From DASZKW01 sp035552775 (lineage in GTDB: Bacteria; Actinomycetota; Acidimicrobiia; Acidimicrobiales; Palsa-688), in assembly GCA_035552775.1 (NCBI GenBank), contig DASZKW010000053.1:1-34139 (forward strand): a DNA stretch of 34,139 nucleotides. The letters are read 5' to 3'. Below, one piece after another: positions 14,033 through 24,162 of this stretch. Numbering within the stretch: position 1 is the first letter of the stretch; each line of letters opens with the position of its first letter. The notes beneath the pieces were generated by a model that saw only the letters and a list, made by a program, of their open reading frames with translations, was not told the DNA's origin and ran no database searches. Both the position numbers and the translations under genes were made by a program.

Positions 14033-15814
14033 CTAAACCGCCAGCCCCCGGCGCAGCGCTTCCGCCACCGCGGCGTTGAGCCGCTCGTGCACGGCGACGT
14101 TGGCGCCCCGGTCGGTACGGGCCAGCACCACCCCTAGCCCGCCACCCCTGGCGGTGAGCGCGACGGAGAGCGCGTCGAGGTCGTCGACGACAGTGGCGGG
14201 CGCGCCGTAGGCGGCGGCGACGGCCACCAGGTCCAGGCGGTGGGGGGTGCCCCATAGCCGCTCGAAGCAGTCTGGCGCCACGACGGTGGCCTGGGGCAGG
14301 AACGAGAAGATCCCCCCGCCGTCGTTGTCCACCACCACCAGGGTGCAGTCGATGCCCCGGCTGGCGGCGCCGAGCAGGGCGCCGGCATCGTAAATGAAAG
14401 CGAGGTCACCGACAAGGCCGACCACGGGGGAGGCGGTGGCGAGGGCGGTGCCAACGACGGTGGACACCACGCCGTCTATGCCGTTGGCGCCGCGGTTGGC
14501 GAGGACCCGCAGCCCGGTACGGGGTGCAGCGAACCACTCGACGTCGCGGACCGGCATCGACGAGGAGGTGACGAGGGTGGTGGCGTCGGGGAGGACGCCG
14601 GTGACCAACCGGGCGATGCCCGGTTCGGTGAGGCGCGAGCCAAGGTCGCCAAGCGTCGATTCGATCGCGTCCTGGGCGAGCGATTCGGCCCGCCGCCACT
14701 GGTCCCGCCAGTGCGAAGCGCCGGCACCAAGACCGCTCCCCAGCGCGCCGGCCCCGACGCCACGGCCCGCGTCGCCGCGCGCCGCTGCCACCGCCCGGCA
14801 CGTGGCGCCGGGATCGGCGGCCACCACCTGACCGACGCGACGGTCCGGGTCCGCCCACCCGCCGTGGGGATCCACGAGGATCTGGGGGATGCCAGGGTCG
14901 AGGGCCGCCAGCCAGGAGCCGACCACCTTCGACGCCCAGGGCCGCCCGAGGCGCAGGACGAGGTCCGGCCGCCAGCCAGCGACAGCTTCGCAGCGCAGCA
15001 GAGCGTCTGCGGCGGCGATCACGCCGGGACGGGGGACACGGCAACCCGAACGGGGCTCGGCCAGGACCGGCCAACCCGTGACCGTGGCCAGGTCGGCCAC
15101 CGCCGCGGGATCGCCGCTGCCGTGGCCGGCGACTATCAGGCCGCGCTCGGCGCCGGCCAGTCGTGCCACCACGGCGTCGGGTGCAGGCGCGGCCATCGCC
15201 GGCGACGAGTCATGCCACGGCCGGCAGCCGCAGCGCCCAGCGGGTATGAGCGCCCGGGCCGCTTCCTCGTCGGTGGCGAGCAGCGGCTCACGAAACGCCA
15301 GGTTCAGGTGCACGGGCCCCGGGGCGGGCGGCCCGGCGGCGGCCGCGGCCCAAGCACGCGCCGCCAGGGAGCGCCATGAGCCGGCGGCGGCCAGCTCGGC
15401 CACGCCGGGAGCGGCGGAAAAGCGTGTGGCCGACCCGTAGAGGCCGTCCTGCTCGACGGTCTGGGGGGCACCGACGTGGTGCAGCTCGGGGGGCCGGTCA
15501 GCGGTGATCGCAAGAAGGGGCACGCCACCCTGGTGGGCCTCGACGACGGCCGGGTGCAGCTCGACGGCGGCGGTGCCGCTCGTGGTGACGACGAGGGCGG
15601 GGCGCCCGGACGCGGCGCCGAGGCCGAGGGCGACGAAGCCAGCCGATCGCTCGTCGATCACGACGTGGAGGCGGATGCGCCCGTCGCCGGCGAGGGCGAC
15701 GAGCATCGGCGTGGAACGAGAACCGGGGGCGACGACTGCGTCGGTCGCACCGGCGCGGACCCACTCGTCGACGAGGGTGGACGCGAAGGCAGCCTGCGCG
15801 TCGGCGCCGGTCAT
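14033..15814 (-). CDS. menD: SEPHCHC synthase MenD
   Basis: MenD is the thiamine-diphosphate enzyme that joins 2-oxoglutarate to isochorismate in menaquinone synthesis. The N-terminal PYR domain has VVAPGSRSTPM, IDERSAGFVALGLG and TSGTAAVELHPAVVEA with the cofactor-activating Glu. The C-terminal PP domain has ANRGANGIDGVVST, the GDLAFIYDAGALL Mg/ThDP motif and VVDNDGGGIFSFLPQ. Length is 593 residues, slightly long because of Ala/Gly-rich inserts (for example GDAGRGVGAGALGSGLGAGA around residue 350). The start ATG is only 14 nt from the divergent menH start, so each gene's promoter must lie inside the other's coding sequence. Confidence 0.96.
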   Translation of the reverse strand: MTGADAQAAFASTLVDEWVRAGATDAVVAPGSRSTPMLVALAGDGRIRLHVVIDERSAGFVALGLGAASGRPALVVTTSGTAAVELHPAVVEAHQGGVPLLAITADRPPELHHVGAPQTVEQDGLYGSATRFSAAPGVAELAAAGSWRSLAARAWAAAAAGPPAPGPVHLNLAFREPLLATDEEAARALIPAGRCGCRPWHDSSPAMAAPAPDAVVARLAGAERGLIVAGHGSGDPAAVADLATVTGWPVLAEPRSGCRVPRPGVIAAADALLRCEAVAGWRPDLVLRLGRPWASKVVGSWLAALDPGIPQILVDPHGGWADPDRRVGQVVAADPGATCRAVAAARGDAGRGVGAGALGSGLGAGASHWRDQWRRAESLAQDAIESTLGDLGSRLTEPGIARLVTGVLPDATTLVTSSSMPVRDVEWFAAPRTGLRVLANRGANGIDGVVSTVVGTALATASPVVGLVGDLAFIYDAGALLGAASRGIDCTLVVVDNDGGGIFSFLPQATVVAPDCFERLWGTPHRLDLVAVAAAYGAPATVVDDLDALSVALTARGGGLGVVLARTDRGANVAVHERLNAAVAEALRRGLAV

Positions 15815-15828
15815 GCCAGCATCAGGCC

Positions 15829-16578
15829 GTGCTGCACTGCGAGAAGTGGGGAAAAGGGGACCCGGTGGTGCTGGTCCACGGTTTCACCCAGACGGGCCGG
15901 TCGTGGGGCGACCTTGGGAGGCGCCTCGGTGCCATCCACGCCGTCAATGCCGTCGACGCCCCCGGCCACGGCGGCTCCGGGCATATCGCCGCAGGCCTGT
16001 GGGACGGGGCCGCACTCATCGGCGAGGCGGGCGGAACGGCCACCTACGTCGGCTACTCGATGGGCGGTCGATTCGCCCTCCATCTGGCCCTGCGGCGGCC
16101 GGACCTGGCGACGCGTCTGGTGCTGATCAGCACCAGCGCGGGGATCGACGACGCCGCCGAGCGCGCCGAGCGCCTGGTCGCCGACGAAGCCCTGGCGAGG
16201 AAGATCGAACGCGAGGGAGTCGAGGCGTTCGTGGGGTGGTGGCTGCGCCGGCCCATGTGGGCGACGCTGCCCGAGGAGGCGGCCGGTATAGGTCAGCGGC
16301 TGAGCAATAGCGCCGCCGGGCTGGCGTCCAGCCTCCGCCTGGCCGGCGCCGGCCGGATCGATCCCCCGCTGTGGGGGCGCCTGGGTGAGCTGGCCATGCC
16401 GGTGCTGATCCTGGCCGGTGAGCTCGACTCGGCATACGCAGGGCGCGCCGCGCGCTTCGGTGCCGCCATCCGCCGTGCCACCGTCGCGATCGTCCCCGGC
16501 GCCGGCCACGCCTGCCACCTGGAGCGCCCCGACGCGGTGTGGGAGATCGTGGAGCCGTGGTTGGCCACCGAGCCCTGA
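15829..16578 (+). CDS. menH: SHCHC synthase MenH (alpha/beta hydrolase)
   Basis: MenH removes pyruvate from SEPHCHC to give SHCHC. The 249-residue alpha/beta hydrolase has the oxyanion segment VLVHGFTQTGRSW. The nucleophile elbow is GYSMGGRFAL, the acid is in AGELDSAYA and the catalytic His in VPGAGHACHLERPD. The first available start is the GTG at 15829. Alpha/beta hydrolases are hard to assign alone; the assignment rests on the SMGGR motif and on the divergent pairing with menD. Confidence 0.88.
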   Translation: MLHCEKWGKGDPVVLVHGFTQTGRSWGDLGRRLGAIHAVNAVDAPGHGGSGHIAAGLWDGAALIGEAGGTATYVGYSMGGRFALHLALRRPDLATRLVLISTSAGIDDAAERAERLVADEALARKIEREGVEAFVGWWLRRPMWATLPEEAAGIGQRLSNSAAGLASSLRLAGAGRIDPPLWGRLGELAMPVLILAGELDSAYAGRAARFGAAIRRATVAIVPGAGHACHLERPDAVWEIVEPWLATEP

Positions 16579-16643
16579 GAGGAATCGGGGTTGGTTCGCT
16601 TCTCGGTACGACGTCAAGCGGCCCGGATCGGCAGCCCCCGACC

Positions 16644-17516
16644 TCACAGGGCGATACCGACGGTCAGCAGGGCACCGAAGGCGATCTGCAGGCGACCGGT
16701 GGCGCCGAGGACCTCGATCAGGCCCCGCCCTGATTCGCGGTGGCGCACCCTTCGGGCGGGTGGGACGGCGAGGGGCAGCGCTACCAGGGCGAGGAGGGCC
16801 CAGGGCCTCCACGCGGCCACCGCTACGGTGAGGGCGAACGAGGCGAGCAGGCAGCCCTGGTACAGGGCCCTCGTGGCGGGGGCCCCCAGGCGAACGGCGA
16901 GGGTGCGCTTTCCCGCGGTGGCGTCGCCGTCGATGTCGCGAAGGTTGTTGACCACGAGGAGGGCGACGGCCAGCAGACCCACCGGTACCGCGGCCAGCGC
17001 CGACAGGGCGGTCAGGCGGTCGAGTTGTACGTAGGCAGTGCCCGCGGTGGCCACCAGGCCGAAGAACACGAATACGAACAGTTCCCCCATCCCCGCGTAG
17101 CCGTAAGGGCGGGGACCGCCGGTGTAGAACCAGGCTGCGGCTATTGCGGCGGCCCCCACGGCCAGCAGCTGGGGACCGACTGCGACGGCAAGAGCGAGTC
17201 CGGCCACGGCTGCCACCGCGAAGGCGGCCAGCGCCGCCGCCCTGACCGCCGGGGGACTGGCGAGGCCGGACGCCACCAGGCGCAGCGGACCCACCCGGGC
17301 GGCGTCGGTCCCGCGCACGCCGTCGCTGTAATCGTTGGCGTAGTTGACCCCGACCTGGAGGGCGAGGGAGACCACGAGTGCGGCCGCCGCCCGCCACCAG
17401 ATGACGTGGCCCCCCGCGGAGGCGACCGCGGTGCCCACCGCGACTGGGACCAAGGCGGCGGGCAGGGTGCGGGGCCGGGCACCGAGGAGCCACCGGTTGT
17501 GAACCGGAAGGGGCAT
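16644..17516 (-). CDS. menA: DHNA polyprenyltransferase MenA
   Basis: MenA is an integral membrane UbiA-family enzyme that attaches the polyprenyl chain to 1,4-dihydroxy-2-naphthoate. The 290 residues contain about eight or nine hydrophobic segments. The two Asp-rich Mg-diphosphate motifs are NYANDYSDGVRGTD in the second helix region and VVNNLRDIDGDATAGKRTLA in the central part. The N-terminal WLLGARPRTLPAAL is typical for MenA. It is divergent from menE with a 21-nt gap. TAGTTT nine bases before the ATG is a possible -10 box (17526-17531, minus strand). The gene converges on menH. Confidence 0.95.
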   Translation of the reverse strand: MPLPVHNRWLLGARPRTLPAALVPVAVGTAVASAGGHVIWWRAAAALVVSLALQVGVNYANDYSDGVRGTDAARVGPLRLVASGLASPPAVRAAALAAFAVAAVAGLALAVAVGPQLLAVGAAAIAAAWFYTGGPRPYGYAGMGELFVFVFFGLVATAGTAYVQLDRLTALSALAAVPVGLLAVALLVVNNLRDIDGDATAGKRTLAVRLGAPATRALYQGCLLASFALTVAVAAWRPWALLALVALPLAVPPARRVRHRESGRGLIEVLGATGRLQIAFGALLTVGIAL

Positions 17517-17537
17517 GGTGGGGGCAAACTATCCCTC

Positions 17538-18650
17538 GTGGGAGATCTGGTCGCCATCGATCTCCCCGCCGGCCCCGCCTGGGTGGACCATATCCGTGAG
17601 GCGTGGGACCGGGGAGACGCGATCCTGCCCGTGGACCAGCGCCTGGCCCCCCCGGCGCGCGCTGCGCTCGTCGAAGCCCTCGGTCCGTCGGTGGTCATCG
17701 GACCGCACGGGACCGTGAGCCGGGCCGGCGGGTGGGCCGTCGAAGACGGCGACGCCCTGGTGGTGGCGACGAGCGGGACGACCGGACAGCCCAAGGGAGT
17801 CGTCCTGACCCATGCCGCGGTGGCGGCCTCGGCGCGGGCCACCTCCTCCCGACTCGGCGTGGACGGGTCCCGCCACCGCTGGCTGGCGTGCCTGCCCCTG
17901 AACCACGTGGGTGGCCTGTCGGTCGTCACCCGAGCGATTATCACCGCCACGCCGGTGACGGTCCTGCCCCGTTTCGATCCCGACGCGGTGCTCGCCCACG
18001 CCGGCAGGGACACCCTGGTCTCGCTGGTGCCGACGGCATTGCGCCGGGTGGGGGCCGCTTTTTTCCACACCGTCGTCCTCGGCGGCTCCGCGCCACCCGA
18101 AGACCTGGCGCCCAACGTGGTGACCACCTACGGGATGACGGAGACGGGCAGTGGTGTGGTCTACGACGGGGCTCCCCTCGACGGGGTGGAGGTGGCCGTC
18201 AGTGCCCCCGACGGGGAGATCCGGGTCCGGGGACCGATGCTGCTGCGCTGTTACCGGGACGGAACCGTCCCCCTCGATGCCGGGGGTTGGCTGGCCACGG
18301 GGGACGCCGGTTGGATCGGCGGCGACGGCCGCCTCTACGTGCGGGGCCGGCTGTCCGAGCTCATCGTCACCGGCGGGGAGAACGTGTGGCCGGCGCCGGT
18401 CGAGGCCATCCTGCGGGCCCACCCCGCCGTCGCCGACGTGGCGGTCGCCGGCAGGGACGACCCCGAATGGGGCCAGCGGGTGGTGGCATGGGTGGTCCCC
18501 CAGTCGTCGGTCGCACCCCCGAGTCTCGACGTGCTGCGGCGATGGGTGTCCGACCGCCTGGCCTCCTTTGCGGCCCCGAGGGAACTCGAACTGGTCGAGT
18601 CGCTGCCGACCACGTCGATCGGCAAGGTGCGGCGGACGCAGCTGCGCTGA
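17538..18650 (+). CDS. menE: o-Succinylbenzoate-CoA ligase MenE
   Basis: This ANL-superfamily adenylate-forming ligase activates o-succinylbenzoate with CoA. The P-loop is VATSGTTGQPKGVVLTH, the A5 motif TYGMTETGSG, and A8 is GRLSELIVTGGENVWPAPVE. The C-terminal catalytic lysine is in TSIGKVRRTQL. The frame is open back to 16740 through the menA region, but the GTG at 17538 (VGDLVAIDLP) just after the menA start gives 370 residues, the compact size usual for actinobacterial MenE. The neighbouring men genes separate it from other acyl-CoA ligases. Confidence 0.92.
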   Translation: MGDLVAIDLPAGPAWVDHIREAWDRGDAILPVDQRLAPPARAALVEALGPSVVIGPHGTVSRAGGWAVEDGDALVVATSGTTGQPKGVVLTHAAVAASARATSSRLGVDGSRHRWLACLPLNHVGGLSVVTRAIITATPVTVLPRFDPDAVLAHAGRDTLVSLVPTALRRVGAAFFHTVVLGGSAPPEDLAPNVVTTYGMTETGSGVVYDGAPLDGVEVAVSAPDGEIRVRGPMLLRCYRDGTVPLDAGGWLATGDAGWIGGDGRLYVRGRLSELIVTGGENVWPAPVEAILRAHPAVADVAVAGRDDPEWGQRVVAWVVPQSSVAPPSLDVLRRWVSDRLASFAAPRELELVESLPTTSIGKVRRTQLR

Positions 18651-18654
18651 CTCT

Positions 18655-18695
18655 TGGGCAGCAGAGACTTTGGGGCAGCAGAGACTTTGGGGCAA
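18655..18695 (+). repeat. Tandem 17-bp repeat before the DUF1345 gene
   Basis: Two nearly identical 17-bp units, GGGCAGCAGAGACTTT preceded by T or G, are followed by a partial third GGGGCA. They fill the gap between menE and the next start codon, ending just before its ribosome binding site. The likely origin is replication slippage. Confidence 0.7.
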
Positions 18696-18704
18696 CGTGG
18701 AGGC

Positions 18705-19484
18705 ATGAGCGATACCCCCGATCCGGCTGTCAGCCACGTCCTCGGAGCGCTGCGGGCCCAGCTCGGCCACCTCGAAAAACTGGTTGAACCGGAGTTGCAT
18801 GCAGCTGAATCCGCCGAACGCCAGATCGGTCCCGCCTGGCGGCGGGCCACCGCTGGGGAGAACCGGCTGCCGGTGGCGGCGATCGTCACCGTGGCCATAG
18901 TGCTCCAGGTCGCCCTTCCCGCCCACCTCAACCTCGGACCGACGGGTCTGCTTCCGGGCCTGGAAGGGGCGTTGCTCATCGGCCTGGTCGCCGCCAACCC
19001 TCGCCACATAGACCGCACTTCGACCGCTCTACGGGTGGCGAGCGTGACTCTGATCGCGGTCATCTCGGTGGCCAACGCGTGGTCGTCTTGGACGCTCGTC
19101 ACTGGTCTGGTGAACGGCACCGAGGGCGAGAACGCCCGGCGGCTGCTGACCGCCGGCGCCAGCATCTACCTGACCAATATCATCGTGTTCTCCCTCTGGT
19201 TCTGGGAGTGGGACCGTGGCGGCCCGGTGGCGCGGGCGCGCGCCGTGCGCCCCTACCCGGACTTCCTGTTCCCCCAGATGGCCCAACCCGACCTGGCACC
19301 CCGCGACTGGACGCCGAAGTACTTCGACTACCTGTACACCTCGTTCACCAACGCCACCGCGTTCAGCCCGACCGACACGATGCCGCTGGCGATCTGGGCC
19401 AAGATGCTGATGCTCGTCCAATCGGCGGTAGCCCTGGTCACCATCGGCCTGGTCGTCGCCCGCGCCGTCAACATCTTGAAGTAG
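18705..19484 (+). CDS. DUF1345 family membrane protein
   Basis: The 259-residue predicted inner membrane protein has about five or six membrane segments after a 50-residue soluble N-terminus. The C-terminal part, DYLYTSFTNATAFSPTDTMP followed by AKMLMLVQSAVALVTIGLVV and ARAVNIL, is the conserved signature of DUF1345. Its pattern of an SPTD loop before the last helix recalls pore regions of ion channels, but the function is not known. ATG 18705 is preceded by a strong GGAGG, which decides the start over the in-frame ATG at 18654 inside the repeat. Confidence 0.85.
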   Translation: MSDTPDPAVSHVLGALRAQLGHLEKLVEPELHAAESAERQIGPAWRRATAGENRLPVAAIVTVAIVLQVALPAHLNLGPTGLLPGLEGALLIGLVAANPRHIDRTSTALRVASVTLIAVISVANAWSSWTLVTGLVNGTEGENARRLLTAGASIYLTNIIVFSLWFWEWDRGGPVARARAVRPYPDFLFPQMAQPDLAPRDWTPKYFDYLYTSFTNATAFSPTDTMPLAIWAKMLMLVQSAVALVTIGLVVARAVNILK

Positions 19485-19496
19485 GCGACCGGCCAA

Positions 19497-19502
19497 TAGG
19501 CT
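19497..19502 (+). promoter_or_regulatory. Candidate leaderless -10 box for the DUF255 gene
   Basis: TAGGCT is six bases before the GTG start at 19509. A TTGA-containing TCTTGA lies 17 nt further upstream, inside the end of the DUF1345 gene. Confidence 0.45.
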
Positions 19503-19508
19503 CCCCTG

Positions 19509-21593
<2,085 letters not shown>

Positions 21594-21611
21594 TCGGCTC
21601 CCGTCAGCAAG

Positions 21612-21639
21612 CCGGCGTCCCGCTATAACGGGCGGCCGG
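21612..21639. terminator. Bidirectional terminator-like hairpin
   Basis: CCGGCGTCCCG and CGGGCGGCCGG pair at nine of eleven positions around the loop CTATAA. It lies between the convergent DUF255 and dioxygenase genes. No T-run follows. Confidence 0.45.
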
Positions 21640-21671
21640 AAGGGGCAGGAGTCAGGCCCGAGCGCCCTCGG

Positions 21672-22529
21672 TCAGTTGCCGTCGTCGCCGGCCCACGGCT
21701 CGAGCCACCGGGGGTCGACCGCGGCGCCGTCAGCCAGGTAGCGCACGTCGACAGAGGCCCGCATGGCGTCGGTGCGGGTGTCGAGGGACGCATGGACGGT
21801 GTAAGGCGAGTGCACGGTGACGTCGCCCGCGGCGTAGTCGGCCCACGACCAGGGGCAACCGAGCTGATCGGATACCCAGGCCAGGTCGTGGCTGAACGCC
21901 CGGGTGTCGTCAGGGCGATCCGATCGGGCTCGTAGGCCGGCGAGACGTTCGGGTGCAATGCGATGGGACCCGGCAAGGTATATCAAGCCGCCGGTGGGTA
22001 GGGGGCAGTCGCCCAGCGGTATCCAGATTGTGATCAGGCGGTCGGAGCCCTGGTCGAGGTAGCGGTAGTCGGCATGGGCGCGAGAAGCGGTCGGCGCGGC
22101 CCTGTCGAAGTGGCGGAGTATGCGCCTCGGGAGCTGCGTGCACGGACCGCCGAGGAGCGCCTCGGCCACACGGGTCAGGGCCGGGTCGTCGACGAAGTCG
22201 AGGAACGTGGACGACCGCACGAAGGCGTGGGCCGGGTGGCCCTCGACCCCGTGGGGAGGCAGGTCCCCGGGTCGCCGCCCGGAGAACACCCCGTCTTCGG
22301 CTCGGGTGCCCGCCGCCAGGTACCCGGGGGCGAAGCCGGCGAAGTACCGTGCGCGCAAGCGGCGAACGTCACCGGGTCTGAGCACGCCGCGGAGCCACAC
22401 GAAGCCGTCCTCCTGGTAGCGCTCCCGCAGCGACGCCGGATCGGCGAGGAGATCACTGCTGTCCCGGGCAGGAGTGAAGTACCGGTCGGTGAAAGGGATC
22501 GGGCGCCCGTTGGAGGTGATGTCGGCCAT
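21672..22529 (-). CDS. Phytanoyl-CoA dioxygenase (PhyH) family protein
   Basis: This Fe(II)/2-oxoglutarate-dependent oxygenase has a double-stranded beta-helix core. The metal motif H-x-D is in ASRAHADYRYLDQG, the distal His in GDVTVHSPYTVHASLDT, and the 2OG-binding Arg in MRASVDVRYL. The N-terminal RYQEDGFVWLRGVLRPGDVRRLR is typical for PhyH proteins. The substrate cannot be told: the family acts on fatty acyl-CoAs, ectoine, chlorinated natural products and others, and the neighbours give no pathway. Length is 285 residues. Upstream there is a palindrome and a TAGCGT box that may control it. Confidence 0.9.
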   Translation of the reverse strand: MADITSNGRPIPFTDRYFTPARDSSDLLADPASLRERYQEDGFVWLRGVLRPGDVRRLRARYFAGFAPGYLAAGTRAEDGVFSGRRPGDLPPHGVEGHPAHAFVRSSTFLDFVDDPALTRVAEALLGGPCTQLPRRILRHFDRAAPTASRAHADYRYLDQGSDRLITIWIPLGDCPLPTGGLIYLAGSHRIAPERLAGLRARSDRPDDTRAFSHDLAWVSDQLGCPWSWADYAAGDVTVHSPYTVHASLDTRTDAMRASVDVRYLADGAAVDPRWLEPWAGDDGN

Positions 22530-22533
22530 GTGG

Positions 22534-22547
22534 GTTCGGATGCGAAC
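22534..22547. promoter_or_regulatory. Inverted repeat upstream of the PhyH gene, candidate operator
   Basis: GTTCGGATGCGAAC consists of perfect 5-bp arms GTTCG/CGAAC around 4 nt. It starts 4 nt before the PhyH ATG and overlaps a minus-strand TAGCGT that could be its -10 box. The arm order is opposite to that of an actinobacterial LexA box. Confidence 0.35.
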
Positions 22548-22565
22548 GCTAGGTCACAGAACGCG

Positions 22566-22607
22566 CCCGTGAACCTCAAACCTGTACCCGTGGACCTCGA
22601 AGCTGTA
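22566..22607. repeat. Two-copy 21-bp tandem repeat in the PhyH upstream region
   Basis: Two adjacent 21-bp units, each of the form CCCGTGrACCTCrAA-CTGTA (22566-22586 and 22587-22607), differ at only three or four positions and are followed by another CCCG. They are in the 202-bp intergenic region between the PhyH gene and the plus-strand gene at 22732, where no other gene is seen. Confidence 0.6.
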
Positions 22608-22731
22608 CCCGGGGCTCGCTCCTCACATTCCGAACGCGGCGTCCCGGGGTTGGCTACCATTTCCGCCGGGCCGGCCCGCAGCGTCGGGGTCCGGTCGGGT
22701 ATCCACCCCTGCGGCCCCCGTTTGGAACACT

Positions 22732-23406
22732 ATGAGCATCGTGCCCACCACCACCGCTCCCGACTTCCAGGGTCCCGTCAAGCAGCTTCCCCGACTCGAC
22801 GACGCCCCCGGGACGATTCTCGAGCTGATGGTGCTGGCGGCAGACGGTCAGTACTGCGCCGGCGTGGACCTCGCCTCGGGCGCGCTGGTAAGGGCGTGGG
22901 CGCCTGAGCCCGTGCACGAGCCCCTGCGGACCTATGACACGGTCGACGTGACGCTCGACGCCACCATCGACTGTGTACCTGACCCCTCCGATCCCGAGGG
23001 TCTTCCCCTCGTCGGCGCCCCGGTAGCCACGGGGCGCCTCACCGGCCGGCGCGCCGAGCGCCTGCTGCGCCCCCTGCTCCACCCCAAGCGCGAGCCCCTG
23101 CTCGGCACCCACGCCCCGGCTGTGCCGTTCTGGCAGCGTCGGGCGGACCGTCCGTCGATCGCCCTCGTCGAGCCACACAGCCCCGTGATGCTTCTACGGC
23201 AGTGGCCCTACCTGGCGTGCCGGTTCCTCTGGCGCGACACCGTCCTCGAACTGCCATGCCTCGACCGCCGGCTGGCCGCGTCGATGGACCGGGCCGGCCG
23301 GACCCGCATGGCGGGCGAGCGCGGTGAGCGGATCGTGGTGGCCCTCAATCCGCCAATCGACGGGCACTGTCACAAGGTGGTCGAGGCGGTCCTGGCCCGG
23401 CCCTAG
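22732..23406 (+). CDS. Protein of unknown function (possible OB-fold-like)
   Basis: No family was recognised. The 224-residue protein looks like a soluble mixed beta/alpha protein. The segment ELMVLAADGQYCAGVDLASG, then LVRAWAPEP, then LRTYDTVDVTLDATI resembles the RCVAGI-GWVRPV-VDV pattern of dual OB-fold proteins, but only weakly. The middle (LTGRRAERLLRPLLHP) is helical and basic, and the C-terminus (GERIVVALNPPIDGHCHKVV) ends with a conserved-looking His-x-His-Lys. The ATG at 22732 is the natural start. It converges on the next gene with a 25-nt gap. Confidence 0.8.
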   Translation: MSIVPTTTAPDFQGPVKQLPRLDDAPGTILELMVLAADGQYCAGVDLASGALVRAWAPEPVHEPLRTYDTVDVTLDATIDCVPDPSDPEGLPLVGAPVATGRLTGRRAERLLRPLLHPKREPLLGTHAPAVPFWQRRADRPSIALVEPHSPVMLLRQWPYLACRFLWRDTVLELPCLDRRLAASMDRAGRTRMAGERGERIVVALNPPIDGHCHKVVEAVLARP

Positions 23407-23431
23407 CCCCAGGGGTCAGGGGCCTAGCGGC

Positions 23432-24103
23432 TCAGGGGGCGTAGCGAGCGGCCAGCTCCTCCGCCATGGCCCATCCGAAAGCGACGAGCGCGTCGCCTCT
23501 GTCCCGTTGGAGGGAGGCGAAGAACGCGGCCATGCCGGCGGGGACCGCATCGGCCTTCGCGGGCGAGAAGTCGAGCACCCCGCACGCTGAACCGTCTCCG
23601 GTGATGACGAAGGACCGGTCGTCGATACGGCCCTCCGAACCGAATCGCTTTGCCAGGCGCCGGCTCCAGGCCCGCTCCTCGCCGGTCGCCTTGTGGTCCG
23701 GACGGGGGCACACGTCCTCCAGTCCCTTGAAGGCGGCGAAGGCTCCGGGGTCCACGAAGCGGGTTCCTACCAACACGTCCTCGTCAGGGAACGCCAGCAC
23801 CGCTCGGCGGAACTGGTCCGCGAGCAGGGCCTTGAGCACCTGGTCGCGCCGGCCGTTTCGCTTGACCGACGCCAAACCCCACAGTAGGCAAGGCGTCCCC
23901 CCGATGCGCTCCAGGGTGCAGAACGAGAAGCCGAACAGCTTGCCCGCCTCCCGCACCTGGGTGATGAGGACCCACTCTTCGCGTTGCTTGGACAACAGCC
24001 CGATGTCAAACCCGGCCGGTCCATCGGTGACTATGTCCGCCATCTCTGCAAGCTCGCCGTCGGCGAGGGCGGTGCAGTCTTTGGTATCGACCTCGAGCGC
24101 CAT
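23432..24103 (-). CDS. Protein of unknown function (possibly acetyltransferase-like)
   Basis: No family was recognised with confidence. The 223-residue soluble protein has the run KLFGFSFCTLERIGGTPCLL, then WGLASVKRNGRRDQVLKALL, then ADQFRRAVLAFPDEDVLVGT, then DPGAFAAFKG. This beta-turn-helix-beta order resembles the core of GNAT acyltransferases, but the Q/RxxGxG/A loop is not clear. A GAGGAG lies 12 nt before the ATG at 24103. It follows dnaE by 59 nt on the same strand and may be cotranscribed with it. Confidence 0.8.
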   Translation of the reverse strand: MALEVDTKDCTALADGELAEMADIVTDGPAGFDIGLLSKQREEWVLITQVREAGKLFGFSFCTLERIGGTPCLLWGLASVKRNGRRDQVLKALLADQFRRAVLAFPDEDVLVGTRFVDPGAFAAFKGLEDVCPRPDHKATGEERAWSRRLAKRFGSEGRIDDRSFVITGDGSACGVLDFSPAKADAVPAGMAAFFASLQRDRGDALVAFGWAMAEELAARYAP

Positions 24104-24162
24104 CCGGTGTATTTCTCCTCACCACGTCGGGACGAGCAACCAATTTAGGCGTTCCTGGCCGC

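Noticed and set aside
16740..17537. Long upstream extension of the menE reading frame
   Set aside because: It is antisense to the menA coding sequence and has no ligase homology; MenE has its normal size without it.
22534..22547. LexA (SOS) box upstream of the PhyH gene
   Set aside because: The actinobacterial SOS box is CGAAC-N4-GTTCG; here the arms are in the opposite order.
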